From an uncultured Acidimicrobiales bacterium (GTDB lineage Bacteria > Actinomycetota > Acidimicrobiia > Acidimicrobiales > CATQHL01), in NCBI GenBank assembly GCA_958295925.1, contig CATQHL010000001.1, positions 1,871,753 through 1,935,752 of the forward strand: DNA of 64,000 nt, written 5' to 3'. The notes beneath the pieces were generated by a model, which saw nothing but the letters and a program-made list of their open reading frames with translations, did no database searches and was not told the origin of the DNA. Position numbers and translations under genes: made by a program. This document shows, piece by piece, positions 8,555 to 17,787 of the stretch. Every line of letters starts with the position of its first letter. The first letter of the stretch is position 1.

Positions 8555-9772
8555 GTGCGCTCTGTGCTGATAGTGGGTGCCTCCCTCGCAGGGATGCGCG
8601 CCGCCGAAACGCTCCGGCTGGAAGGCTTCGAAGGCTCCATCACGATGGTGGGCGACGAGCCCGAGCCGCCTTACGACCGCCCCCCGCTTTCAAAGGAGAT
8701 CCTCTCGGGCGAGTGGCAGGCCGACCGCACAGCCCTTTACAGGCCAGAGGCGCTGGAGGCGCTGGAGCTCACCTGGAGGCTCGGCGTGCGGGCAGTGGGC
8801 CTCGACATCGCTGGCCGATCTGTTGCGCTCGACGACGGGGAGGTGCTGAGAGGCGACGGGGTGGTGCTGGCCACCGGGGCGCGGCCCCGCACTCTGCGCA
8901 ACGCCGAACCGCTGGATGGCGTCTACACGCTGCGCAGCTTGACTGACGCCCTTGCCATTCGCGAGGAATTCCTAGCCCAGCCCTCGCGGGTAGTGGTGGT
9001 GGGCGCCGGTTTCATCGGGGCGGAGGTGGCGGCCGTCGCGCGTGAACAAGGGCTGAGTGTGACCATGGTGGAGATCGCGGAGGTGCCTCTTCAGCGGGTG
9101 CTGGGGGCTGAGATGGGAGCGGTGTGCGCCGAGGTGCACTCCGATCACGGCGTGGATTTGCTGATGGGGGCGGCGGTTGGATCGCTTGTGGGGGGAGACG
9201 ACGGGAGGGTTCATCAGGTGGTGTTCAGCGACGGCAGCCGACTTGAGGCCGACATGGTTGTAGTGGGGATAGGCGTAGTCCCCAACACCGAGTGGCTGGA
9301 GGGCTCCGGGCTTCGGCTGGGCGACGGCGTTGTCTGCGACGAGACCTGTCTGGCGGCGCCTGGCATAGTTGCAGCCGGCGACGTTGCGCGCTGGCCCAAC
9401 AAGCTCTTTGCTGACTCGATGAGGGTGGAGCACTGGGACAACGCCGTGGAGCAGGGCTCGGCCGCGGCGCGCCGACTCCTTGCGGGGGCCGCAGGGTGCG
9501 CGGGGGCTTCCTACACCCCGGTGCCTTGGTTCTGGAGCGATCAGTACGATCGCAAGATTCAACTCGCCGGGCGCACCAGGGAGGACGACGAAGTCAAGGT
9601 CGTGACCGGATCGGTGGACGAGCGTCGCTTTGCCGCCATCTACGGCAGGGCAGGTCGCATTGTCGGGGTGCTGGGCTTCAACCGCCCACGCCATGTGATG
9701 CTCTACCGACGGCTCATCGCATCGGCCGCCAGCTGGGAGGAGGCGCTGGCTGTCGCAGAGGGGGACGGCTGA
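8555..9772 (+). CDS. FAD-dependent ferredoxin reductase
   Basis: A 405-residue pyridine nucleotide-disulfide oxidoreductase of the ferredoxin-reductase type. The start is GTG 8555 with GAGGGAGC just before it. The N-terminal FAD motif is VGASLAGMRAAE, then YDRPPLSKE, the NAD-binding VVVGAGFIGAEVA, and the C-terminal FAD motif IVAAGDVARW followed by RVEHWDNA. It passes electrons from NAD(P)H to the adjacent ferredoxin. About 440 bp without a gene follow. Confidence 0.93.
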   Translation: MRSVLIVGASLAGMRAAETLRLEGFEGSITMVGDEPEPPYDRPPLSKEILSGEWQADRTALYRPEALEALELTWRLGVRAVGLDIAGRSVALDDGEVLRGDGVVLATGARPRTLRNAEPLDGVYTLRSLTDALAIREEFLAQPSRVVVVGAGFIGAEVAAVAREQGLSVTMVEIAEVPLQRVLGAEMGAVCAEVHSDHGVDLLMGAAVGSLVGGDDGRVHQVVFSDGSRLEADMVVVGIGVVPNTEWLEGSGLRLGDGVVCDETCLAAPGIVAAGDVARWPNKLFADSMRVEHWDNAVEQGSAAARRLLAGAAGCAGASYTPVPWFWSDQYDRKIQLAGRTREDDEVKVVTGSVDERRFAAIYGRAGRIVGVLGFNRPRHVMLYRRLIASAASWEEALAVAEGDG

Positions 9773-10215
9773 CCGACGCCAGGCGCCGATTGCGAGTAAC
9801 GCGTCCAGTGAACGTGGCATGCAACTCTTGTACTTATCTTGCGGGAATCAGGCATCCGAGTGCGTGTGAATCAGGTACTGATCTTCAGAGTCCTTTGCCA
9901 TGCCAGGAGTTCGTCTTGTCAACCTGGGGAGGGGGGAAATCGTCTGTATTTGCATGAGGAAGAGACATCACACCATCAGGCAGACTTCTGCCGCTACCGC
10001 CAAGGCCGAGCCTCGGTGCACTTGTCGCCCCGTTCGATGGGCGACCGGCAGCGCGGCACTCGCCGATGTTGCCGAGACCGGGTGCCCGGCGCTCAGCTTG
10101 GCCGAGGAGAATCACGGGCATCTGAGGGCTGCGTAACAGTCGTCGGGCGCGTAGCATCCTTTCAAAGTCGTCTATGGCGGGCGCCGATTGGCCTCCGTCG
10201 AGAAGCGGAGGGAGC
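9773..10215. other. Intergenic stretch, nothing recognised
   Basis: 443 bp between the ferredoxin reductase and purine nucleoside phosphorylase. Small ORFs run through it on both strands but none has a convincing ribosome site or recognisable protein. I see no strong hairpin, tRNA or riboswitch. A TAGCAT at about 10154 could be a -10 element for the next gene, but no convincing -35 goes with it. Confidence 0.4.
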
Positions 10216-11022
10216 ATGCCCGGCGCACAGCAGGCCGCGAAACTGGCGGCCGAGGAGATCAATGCTCGCCTAGGTCGGGATTTCGACGCCCTCGTGGTTC
10301 TGGGTTCGGGCTGGGGCGACGCCCTCGACGAACTCGGAGAGGTGGGCTCGCAGATTCCGGCGACAGAGGTTCACGGCTTCCCCCCGTCGCGTGTAGCGGG
10401 GCACGGCGGGATGATCGCGGCTCTCACGTGCGGGCGCACGCGGGCGCTGGTGATGCGCGGCAGGGTTCATCTCTACGAGGGGCACTCGGCCGCTGCGGTC
10501 ACCCACGGCGTACGGACGGCAGCCGCCCTGGGCTGCGCTTCGGTGATACTTACCAACGCCTGCGGTGGGATAAATCCCTCCTTCAGCGTTGGCCAGCCCG
10601 TTCTGTTGACCGACCACATAAATCTCACCGGTGCTTCGCCAACCTCAGGGGAGGAGTGGGGTACCGACCGGTTCGTGAACCTCGTGGACTGCTACTCGCC
10701 CCGTCTCAGGCGCATCGCCGCAGAAGTGGGCCAGGGCGTCGGCGAGGGGGTGTACGCGGGAGTGAGCGGCCCTCACTTTGAGACTCCGGCCGAGATCAGG
10801 ATGCTGGCAGCGATGGGCGCCGACCTCGTCGGCATGTCGACCGTGCTGGAGGCCATCGCCGCTCGGCACTGTGGCATGGAAGTGCTGGGGATCTCGCTGG
10901 TAACGAATATGGCCCCCGGGCTGGTGGAGGGCGGCCCCAGCCACGCCGAAGTGCTGGAGGCGGGCGAAGCATCAGCAGCCAGGGTTGGACGGCTGCTGCG
11001 GGGAGTTCTGGAGCGGCTCTGA
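10216..11022 (+). CDS. Purine nucleoside phosphorylase
   Basis: A 268-residue trimeric-type (PNP/MTAP family) phosphorylase cleaving purine nucleosides with phosphate to base and (deoxy)ribose-1-phosphate. Motifs seen are VVLGSGWGD, HGGMIAAL, RGRVHLYEGH, ILTNACGGIN, YAGVSGPHFETPAEIR and MSTVLEAIAARH with VTNMAPGL. ATG 10216 follows CGGAGGGAGC, a good ribosome site; an in-frame ATG at 10174 lacks one. The phosphohexomutase gene follows 78 bp downstream, the same order as deoD-pmmB in M. tuberculosis as I recall it. Confidence 0.94.
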   Translation: MPGAQQAAKLAAEEINARLGRDFDALVVLGSGWGDALDELGEVGSQIPATEVHGFPPSRVAGHGGMIAALTCGRTRALVMRGRVHLYEGHSAAAVTHGVRTAAALGCASVILTNACGGINPSFSVGQPVLLTDHINLTGASPTSGEEWGTDRFVNLVDCYSPRLRRIAAEVGQGVGEGVYAGVSGPHFETPAEIRMLAAMGADLVGMSTVLEAIAARHCGMEVLGISLVTNMAPGLVEGGPSHAEVLEAGEASAARVGRLLRGVLERL

Positions 11023-11100
11023 CGCTCGGGCCTCTGCGTCTGCCCGCCCCGGTGAGACCGGGTTGTTTCCGCTCGGCGGCTTGGGGCTCAGTCGTTCCCG

Positions 11101-13008
11101 GTGTGTCTTAAGACTCCGAAGGTCGCCGAGTTGCTTCCTGGTTCTCAGGCGGAGACCGAAATCCGCTCGGCGGCGTTGTCCTGGCTGGCAGCCGATCCCG
11201 ATCCTGAGACGCGGTCAGAACTAGCCGACCTACTGGCCCGCTCCGAGGTGGACCCTGACGCAGCAAGTGAACTCCGTCTTCGGTTCGACGGACGCCTGCG
11301 TTTTGGTACGGCTGGACTGCGGGCGCCATTGGGGGCAGGCCCAACCAGGATGAACCGGGTAGTGGTGCGCCAAGCCAGCGCAGCGGTGATGGCCACTCTT
11401 CCGCCGGGTGCGCGCGTCCTCGTCGGCCACGACGCCCGAAGGAACTCAGCCGTCTTCGCCGCCGACGTTGCCGACATGGTGGTGTCAAGCGGCGGAGTGG
11501 CCCTGACGATTGGGCAGTCGCCCACACCCGTCGCCTCCCATGCCGTCGTGGAACTCTCGGCTGATGCGGGGGTTGTCATAACCGCCAGCCACAATCCGCC
11601 AGGCGACAACGGTTACAAGCTCTACTCCAGCGACGGCGCCCAGATCATCCCTCCGGCCGACGCCGCAGTGGAGGGGCGGATGGCTGTCATGCCAACCGCC
11701 ATGCCAACTGCGGGCTCGCAGGTCGGCGAGAACGGCTTGATGAGCGGGGGCTTGGGCGAGAGCGGCTTGATGGGGAGCGTGGAGTGCGTCGGCGACGCGG
11801 CTGTAGAGAGTTACGTCGACTCCGTCTGCCGCTCCCTGACAGGCGACAATGTCGGCGTGAGACACAACTGCCCGCTGCGGGTCGTCTACACACCGCTTCA
11901 CGGGGTGGGCGCGCCGGTGCTGCTGAGGTTGTTCGAGCGGCTGGGCCTTCCGGAGCCCCTCCTGGTGCCATCGCAGGCTGAACCCGATCCCCTCTTTCCG
12001 ACCGTCGCCTTCCCCAACCCGGAGGAGCCCGGGACGCTTGAAGCCGCTTTGTCGTTCGCAGAGGAGGTCGACGCCGACTTGGTTCTGGCGAACGACCCCG
12101 ACGCCGATCGCCTGGCCGTCGCGGTCCCGCTTGAAGTCGCCGACGATCAGCCCGACGTCAGGCGCTGGCGAGCGCTCACAGGCGACGAGTTGGGGGTGCT
12201 CCTGGCCGACTGCCTGCTCCGTCGTCTTTCTAACCGGCTCCCGCCGTTCGACGACGGCACACCATCGGCAACTGATCAGGCGACGACTGCCGACTCATTT
12301 GGTTGGCTCCTTGCAGCCAGCGTCGTCTCTTCCAGGATGCTGGCTTCGGTGGCGCGGGCGGCGGGGGTGGCCTACGCGGAGACACTCACCGGATTCAAGT
12401 GGATCGCCCGCGCCGCCGACGGGCGGCCGGCGCGTCTGCTCTTCGGTTACGAGGAGGCTCTGGGTTACGCTGTCTGCGACGCGGTGCGTGACAAGGACGG
12501 GCTGAGTGCCGCGGCCCTGTTTGTCCAACTCTTCCTCAGCCTGCGCACACAGGGTCTTTCACCGCTGGATCGGCTGGACTGTCTTGCGCTCTTGCACGGC
12601 GTGCACGCCACCGGGCAGGTCTCTGTGCGCTTCGACGCTGAGCCCACAGCGGCCGTGGCAGCCACCGCCTGGCTGCGCGAAATCCCCCCGAGTTCGATCG
12701 CAGGCCAGGACGTGAACTCGCTGGTGGACTACTCGGTTGGGGGAAAGGGGGGTTCAGGTTCATTGATGCCCCCCTCCAACATGCTGGCTTTCCACCTCCG
12801 AAACGGTGACCGCGTGATTGTCCGCCCCAGCGGCACCGAACCCAAGCTGAAGGTGTATATCGAAGCCGTCGAGCATGTCGGCGCCGACGGCCTGCCGCAA
12901 GCCCGCCTCATCGCAGGGCGTCGTCTCGGCCTGCTGAAGGAAGCCATGCGCCGCCTTGTCCAGACCGCCTGGCTGAAAGACTGGGAGAAGTCCCTTAGAT
13001 GCCCCTGA
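11101..13008 (+). CDS. pmmB: Phosphohexomutase/phosphopentomutase-like phosphosugar mutase
   Basis: A 635-residue alpha-D-phosphohexomutase. The catalytic phosphoserine is S163 in TASHNPPGDNGYK, the metal loop is NDPDADRLA, the sugar-binding loop is FGYEEALGYAV and the phosphate-binding loop is RPSGTEPKLKVYIEA. The start is GTG 11101. Residues about 195-230 form a low-complexity Met/Gly-rich insertion (MPTAMPTAG, then GLMSGGLGESGLMG) absent from typical relatives. Next to PNP, it could convert (deoxy)ribose-1-phosphate to the 5-phosphate for DeoC, or act on hexose phosphates; family members do either. Confidence 0.92.
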   Translation: MCLKTPKVAELLPGSQAETEIRSAALSWLAADPDPETRSELADLLARSEVDPDAASELRLRFDGRLRFGTAGLRAPLGAGPTRMNRVVVRQASAAVMATLPPGARVLVGHDARRNSAVFAADVADMVVSSGGVALTIGQSPTPVASHAVVELSADAGVVITASHNPPGDNGYKLYSSDGAQIIPPADAAVEGRMAVMPTAMPTAGSQVGENGLMSGGLGESGLMGSVECVGDAAVESYVDSVCRSLTGDNVGVRHNCPLRVVYTPLHGVGAPVLLRLFERLGLPEPLLVPSQAEPDPLFPTVAFPNPEEPGTLEAALSFAEEVDADLVLANDPDADRLAVAVPLEVADDQPDVRRWRALTGDELGVLLADCLLRRLSNRLPPFDDGTPSATDQATTADSFGWLLAASVVSSRMLASVARAAGVAYAETLTGFKWIARAADGRPARLLFGYEEALGYAVCDAVRDKDGLSAAALFVQLFLSLRTQGLSPLDRLDCLALLHGVHATGQVSVRFDAEPTAAVAATAWLREIPPSSIAGQDVNSLVDYSVGGKGGSGSLMPPSNMLAFHLRNGDRVIVRPSGTEPKLKVYIEAVEHVGADGLPQARLIAGRRLGLLKEAMRRLVQTAWLKDWEKSLRCP

Positions 13009-13156
13009 TTGCCCAGACGGGAGTCAGGAAGCGGCAGAGCCGACCTCGTCGGCAACGTCTCGAATCGCCATTGTCGCCATGCTGACATTTGCTGATTTTG
13101 CTGGCAAAACGCAATCAAATGCCGGCGAACCGCTTTAGTTGGCCCCAGCCGACGCA

Positions 13157-13783
13157 ATGCAGTACTTCACCGCCGATCAGCACTTCGGCCACGCCAACAT
13201 CATCAAGTACTGCGACCGCCCGTTTGCCGATGTCGCAGAGATGAACAGGGTGATGGTCGAGCTTTGGAACGACATCGTTCGACCGACCGACGAGGTCTGG
13301 GTGCTCGGCGACGTGGCCATGGGCAACCGTTCGGAGACGCTGCGGTGCGTGGGCGGCCTGCACGGGCGCAAGATCCTGCTGCCCGGCAACCATGACACCT
13401 GCTGGCGAGGCCACAGGAAAGGTGCAGGCAAGCGCAGCCTCTACCTGGAGAGCGGCTTTGAGCGCATTGTGGACGAGGAGGTCACCCTCGAACTTGCAGG
13501 GCTTCCCGTGCTGCTCTCGCACTTCCCCTACCGCAACGATGGGCCGAGCGACGAGAGCTACGCCCGCTTCCGCCCGGCGGACGAGGGTGGCTGGCTGCTG
13601 CACGGCCACGTCCACGAGACCTGGCTGAAGTGCGAACGAATGATCAACGTGGGCGTCGACGTCTGGGATTTTCGCCCGGCGTCGGCGGATCGAATAGAGG
13701 ATCTGATCCGCTCCGGCCCCTCAAATGGCAAACTCCCCCCACCGCCGAGTTCCCTGACCCCTCCTGCCCGGCTTTTTACCTGA
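13157..13783 (+). CDS. Calcineurin-like metallophosphoesterase
   Basis: A 208-residue metallophosphoesterase from ATG 13157 (the frame is open from TTG 13139). Metal-binding motifs are FTADQHFGHANI (D...H), LGDVAMG (GD), LPGNHD (GNHD), LLSHFPY and LLHGHVHE (GHxH), in the family order. It resembles small phage-like or cytoplasmic phosphoesterases; the substrate is unknown. It lies downstream of pmmB after a 148-bp gap with no strong terminator. Confidence 0.88.
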   Translation: MQYFTADQHFGHANIIKYCDRPFADVAEMNRVMVELWNDIVRPTDEVWVLGDVAMGNRSETLRCVGGLHGRKILLPGNHDTCWRGHRKGAGKRSLYLESGFERIVDEEVTLELAGLPVLLSHFPYRNDGPSDESYARFRPADEGGWLLHGHVHETWLKCERMINVGVDVWDFRPASADRIEDLIRSGPSNGKLPPPPSSLTPPARLFT

Positions 13784-13902
13784 GCCACAGGGGTTCCAGA
13801 ATTGCTCGAAGCGCATTCAAACAGCCGCGCAGTCAGAGGGGACATGTTTCCAGCTAAGTGGATACTTGACGAAGGAATAAGCCGATCCACGCAGCTTTAG
13901 TC

Positions 13903-13930
13903 TTGATCGTGGCACTTAGGAGTATATAAT
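13903..13930 (+). promoter_or_regulatory. Sigma70-type promoter for the AT-rich orphan gene
   Basis: TTGATC (13903-13908), a 16-bp spacer and a perfect TATAAT (13925-13930) lie 50 bp upstream of ATG 13980. A small imperfect hairpin (GGGCTA CTG TAGGCCC) follows in the leader. The base composition changes sharply to AT-rich just before this site. Confidence 0.6.
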
Positions 13931-13979
13931 AGGTGTAATAGTCGGGCTACTGTAGGCCCATTTACACAAAATATACGAT

Positions 13980-15248
13980 ATGAATTTGAATTCAATAATA
14001 GGAATTACTAAAATGCGAAATAAATTGCATTCTGATCTGCTTGATGACTGCAATTGCTCTTTCGCAAGAAATCGTCTACTTCCTTTAAGCAATATACAGG
14101 GAGAAACGATTGACAATCTTGCTTACAGTTACAAGATTGACTATGACAATATTTGTAACCTTCATCTCGTAAAATGGCCTGTGCAACTAAATAGTTCTTG
14201 TCTACAAAGAGCAAGACAATCCACTTCAGAATGGGCGAAAGAAAGTCTTTCACTAATAAGTTATCCAATTTACTTCACTCAGAAGGAAATAGAAATTACC
14301 CGCGGAGACTTTACATTATACAATAATCTACTTGAACCGCGATATAGAGCAAGTAGAGATCAATTATTGCGCAATATAAGATTGATGACATTTGCGGATG
14401 CTCCAGGGGCATTGTGTCAATTTGGAGACTTGAGACGAACTAGTGATTCAGCTGGTGATATTGAAGTCACTTTGCTTAGATCTCGGAGGAACTCTATAAG
14501 TTTTCTGTGTGACTCGATTGGTGATACTTTTAGAGTATTTGAGGAGGACAGCCCAATTACATCTAACGGTAAGTGCGCAATAATGCTGGTCGATGTAAAT
14601 ATTTCTCGAGGTACTGGGGAGTCGCGTTGTGTAACCTTGCGCCTCGATAGCACCCTAGAAGGTGAGGTGAAAAATATTAGTTCGGGGGACTGGTTGCATT
14701 GTGAAAACTTTGTCATCAATTCTTTTGCCCATACTCCTTTCAGCGGTCTTCCAAATATAATTGATGACAAAGGAAGTATTCACGGAATAGATTCAACTAA
14801 TTTTCCGGAGTGGCGCTCCCATGTTTCTTGCCATAAGGAGCTTGGCAGAGACTGCATATTTGAGGCAATTGACGCAATTGAAGCGGCAACAGAAACCAAG
14901 TCAAAACGACTGAAGGTAGTGTTAAATGATGAACATAGAGAACTGTGTCAAGAAATTTTTGCTAGCAACCGTACAGATAATCTAATTTATGAAGTTTGCG
15001 GATATCCAATTGAATTTTGTTTTGAACAGTATTGTCCTACTAATGTTGTATTCATACTTGACTCTAGCAATATAGCATATTTGGAGAATGGTTTGTTTGA
15101 ATGGAATACTTCACCACTCGAAAATAAATTTTGGACTCCAATTTATAACAAAAAGACAGCAGATAGGCAATACTTTAACGCGCTAATAAAATACATTGCG
15201 ATCGGCGTGTCTCAAAGAAACGCTCATGCAAAATTATTGATTGCCTGA
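13980..15248 (+). CDS. AT-rich orphan protein of unknown function
   Basis: A 422-residue protein I do not recognise. It is strongly AT-rich compared with the GC-rich flanks and uses AT-ending codons (AAT, TTA, ATA), indicating transfer. It has no signal peptide or obvious membrane segments, many Cys (about 15) and alternating Ile/Asn-rich stretches. The central part (RSRRNSISFLCDSIGD, then KCAIMLVDVNISRG) looks like beta-rich soluble domains. It has its own promoter and stands as a single-gene insert between the metallophosphoesterase and the minus-strand amidohydrolase. Single AT-rich cargo genes of this kind are often defence-related, but nothing in the sequence proves that. Confidence 0.7.
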   Translation: MNLNSIIGITKMRNKLHSDLLDDCNCSFARNRLLPLSNIQGETIDNLAYSYKIDYDNICNLHLVKWPVQLNSSCLQRARQSTSEWAKESLSLISYPIYFTQKEIEITRGDFTLYNNLLEPRYRASRDQLLRNIRLMTFADAPGALCQFGDLRRTSDSAGDIEVTLLRSRRNSISFLCDSIGDTFRVFEEDSPITSNGKCAIMLVDVNISRGTGESRCVTLRLDSTLEGEVKNISSGDWLHCENFVINSFAHTPFSGLPNIIDDKGSIHGIDSTNFPEWRSHVSCHKELGRDCIFEAIDAIEAATETKSKRLKVVLNDEHRELCQEIFASNRTDNLIYEVCGYPIEFCFEQYCPTNVVFILDSSNIAYLENGLFEWNTSPLENKFWTPIYNKKTADRQYFNALIKYIAIGVSQRNAHAKLLIA

Positions 15249-15337
15249 TAGCTGCAACTGCCAAGCATGTGTCGAGATGACTCAGACGACATTAGCTCCA
15301 ACGCCATTTTAACTGATTTAGCCTTATTCGACGGTGC

Positions 15338-16723
15338 TCAGGCCCCCTTGCCAAGGGTGGTGGCGGGGCTGGGGGTCTTGCCGCCAAGCGCACGGCGTCG
15401 GGCGAACAACTCTTCTGCGGCTGCTTGAGCCCGTTCTGCCACAACCCCAACGTCCACCGAGATCACCTCCCCGTCCGACACCAGGTGGCGCCCCTGAACC
15501 CACACATCGGAGACGTCATGCGCAGAGGCGGTGTAGACGAGGTGGGCCGGTGCGTTGAAGTCTTCGCCGTGCAGAAGCGGGGTGAAGTGCAGCCCCCGCA
15601 GGTCGACCATCACCACGTCGGCGTCCTTGCCTTCCTCCAGAGTGCCCGTGGCGTCCTCCAGCCCCAGCGCCACCGCTCCCGACCGGGTGGCCATGTCCAG
15701 GATGTCCCAGTGGTCGCCGCTGGTGGGATCAAGCGTGGAGACCTTCTCTAGCAGCGAGGCGAACTTCATCTCCTCGAGCATGTCGAGGTTGTTGTTTTCC
15801 TTTTCGCCGTCGGTGCCGAGCGCCACCGTCATCCCCTGCGAGCGGTAGAAGCCGACGCGCGCCGCCCCTGAGGAGATTTTCATGTTTGAGCACGGGCAGT
15901 GCGTCACCGACGTGCCGGTCTGCACCAGAATTTGCACCTCCCTGTCGTCCAGCCAGACGCCGTGGGCGATCACGGTGTCAGGCCCCAGGATCCCCCGCTG
16001 GTAGAACTCCTCTATCGGGCGTCGGCCGAACTGCTTCAGGGACTCCTGAACTTCCCAGATCGACTCGGAGGAGTGGGTGTGTATGCCGGTTCCGAACTCC
16101 TCGGCCAGGGCCGCTGCGCCCCGGAACATTTCGGCGGAGCAGTAAAAGATGTGCTCCAGGCCCACCCAGGAGCGCACCCGCCCGTCTGCGGCAACCAGGT
16201 GTGTCTCAAGCAGGCTGCGGTTCGTCTCCAGCGTCTCGAAGTAGTCGTAGAGGTCGGCGGTGTAGGGGGCGAGCGTGGCACGGATGCCGATCGCCTCGGC
16301 AGCTCGGGCGGATCCCTCCATGTATCGCCACATGTCCAGCACCGAGGTGGTGCCGCCCCGCAAACCCTCGGTGTAAGCCATCCAAGAGGCGGCCTCGGCG
16401 ATTTCCGGGGTGAGCGCCCGGTGCGCCGGGTCCACGTAGTTCTCCAGCCATTCCCAAAGCGCCAGCGACTCGGCGGTGCCGCGCAAGAGACCGGAGTGCA
16501 GGTGGCAGTTGTGAAAACCTGGAATCACGGCGTGATCGGTTGCGTCGATCACCGTCACCGCCCCGGCCGCTGGATGGTGGTCGACCTCGGCGACCGTGCC
16601 TACGGCTGCGATTACCCCGTCGAGCACCAGCACCGAACCTGGATCAATGCTCTGCCTGCGTCCCTCCATGGGCAGCACGATCCCTCCCCGAATCAAGAAT
16701 GCCCGGCTCGTGTCTGTATTCAT
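15338..16723 (-). CDS. TRZ/ATZ-type amidohydrolase (nucleobase or S-adenosylhomocysteine deaminase-like)
   Basis: A 461-residue metal-dependent amidohydrolase from ATG 16723. The longer open frame upstream is an antisense artefact of the permease gene. Metal residues are the HxH in GFHNCHLHSG, the His of HTHSSES, the His of AHGVWLDD and the Asp of LGTDGEKENNN. The THCPCSNMKISSG segment is typical of the cytosine/SAH deaminase branch. It is the last gene of the nucleoside-transporter operon (125 bp after the permease), which supports deamination of an imported purine or pyrimidine derivative. Confidence 0.85.
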   Translation of the reverse strand: MNTDTSRAFLIRGGIVLPMEGRRQSIDPGSVLVLDGVIAAVGTVAEVDHHPAAGAVTVIDATDHAVIPGFHNCHLHSGLLRGTAESLALWEWLENYVDPAHRALTPEIAEAASWMAYTEGLRGGTTSVLDMWRYMEGSARAAEAIGIRATLAPYTADLYDYFETLETNRSLLETHLVAADGRVRSWVGLEHIFYCSAEMFRGAAALAEEFGTGIHTHSSESIWEVQESLKQFGRRPIEEFYQRGILGPDTVIAHGVWLDDREVQILVQTGTSVTHCPCSNMKISSGAARVGFYRSQGMTVALGTDGEKENNNLDMLEEMKFASLLEKVSTLDPTSGDHWDILDMATRSGAVALGLEDATGTLEEGKDADVVMVDLRGLHFTPLLHGEDFNAPAHLVYTASAHDVSDVWVQGRHLVSDGEVISVDVGVVAERAQAAAEELFARRRALGGKTPSPATTLGKGA

Positions 16724-16848
16724 TTTGCCTCCCGCAGATGGTTCCAGGGCGCCTTGTGTCCGAGGTAACTCTATGCCTGGGGCTGTCGAGTGGGGAAATG
16801 GCTGAGGAAGCGTGGCAAACGAGGGGGGCGCAGCGAATGAGGCGCTGC

Positions 16849-17787
16849 TCAGCGGTCGGGGATGTAGTTGAAGCCAAGCGACTTGGGCATGCGAGCCCGC
16901 CTCGCCCCCACAACGAGGATGATCAGTGCCACTAGAAACGGGATGGCCGCCAGCGCCTCGGTTGGCACCTCGTCTGAGACGATGTTGCGCAAGTTGGTGC
17001 CCAGGGCCTCTGAGAAGCCGAAGATGAACGACCCGACAGCCACGCCCCAGGCCGACCATCGCACCATGATGATCACGATCAGGGCGATGAAGCCCCTTCC
17101 GGCGGTGATGGCCGGCTCGAACACCCCGACCATCGCCGTGGTGATGGCCGCACCGCCCAGGCCGCCCAGGAACCCGGAGATTAGCGTGGCAACCGACCTC
17201 ACCCGCAGGACGTTCACCCCGCGGGCGTACGCAGCGTCGGGGTCTTCGCCCACGCTGCGAACCTCCAGCCCGAAGACTGTCCGCTGCGCCAGCCACCACA
17301 CAACAGGCACGATTCCGATAGCCAGCCAGGTGATTGCGCTGTTGGAAAGGAACGCCTCCCCAACAAATGGGATGTCGGAGAGGCCGGGGATGCGAATTTC
17401 CTCGGCGATGTCGATTTGTCTACGCTCTCCTCCCAGCGGCGTTGTGAGGCGAAAGATGTAGCCGGTGAGCCCAATCCCAAGGATCGTGATCCCGAATCCG
17501 ACTACCACCTGGTTGGCGTTCAGCCTCACGCACAACGCCGTCATGAGCAACGCCAGCCCTGCTCCTGCAAGCGCCCCTGCCAGCAGGCCCACCACCAGGC
17601 TGGTTTCCACCGCCACATACAGGGACGTGAGTGCCCCGGTGATCATGAATCCCTCAAGCCCGATGTTCAGCACGCCTGCCCGCTGGGAGATGGTCTCCCC
17701 CAGGGAGGCCAGGACGAGCGGGGTGGCAAGTCGCAGCCCCCCGGAGATGGTGGCCGTCCAGAAGGTAATTTCCCCCAGTTTGCTCAT
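16849..17787 (-). CDS. BMP-type nucleoside ABC transporter permease (second subunit)
   Basis: A 312-residue integral membrane permease with about eight or nine hydrophobic segments. The NIGLEGFMI motif near residue 40 is diagnostic of the sugar/nucleoside (BPD_transp_2) permeases paired with BMP lipoproteins; GRGFIALIVIIM follows later. Its ATG directly follows the stop codon of the other permease with no gap. It imports nucleosides or related compounds together with the ATPase at 18951 and probably the lipoprotein at 50717. Confidence 0.92.
   Translation of the reverse strand: MSKLGEITFWTATISGGLRLATPLVLASLGETISQRAGVLNIGLEGFMITGALTSLYVAVETSLVVGLLAGALAGAGLALLMTALCVRLNANQVVVGFGITILGIGLTGYIFRLTTPLGGERRQIDIAEEIRIPGLSDIPFVGEAFLSNSAITWLAIGIVPVVWWLAQRTVFGLEVRSVGEDPDAAYARGVNVLRVRSVATLISGFLGGLGGAAITTAMVGVFEPAITAGRGFIALIVIIMVRWSAWGVAVGSFIFGFSEALGTNLRNIVSDEVPTEALAAIPFLVALIILVVGARRARMPKSLGFNYIPDR

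Noticed and set aside
16724-17299. Upstream extension of the amidohydrolase frame
   Set aside because: Antisense-frame reading of the permease gene, Gly/Arg-rich and without homology; ATG 16723 fits the family.
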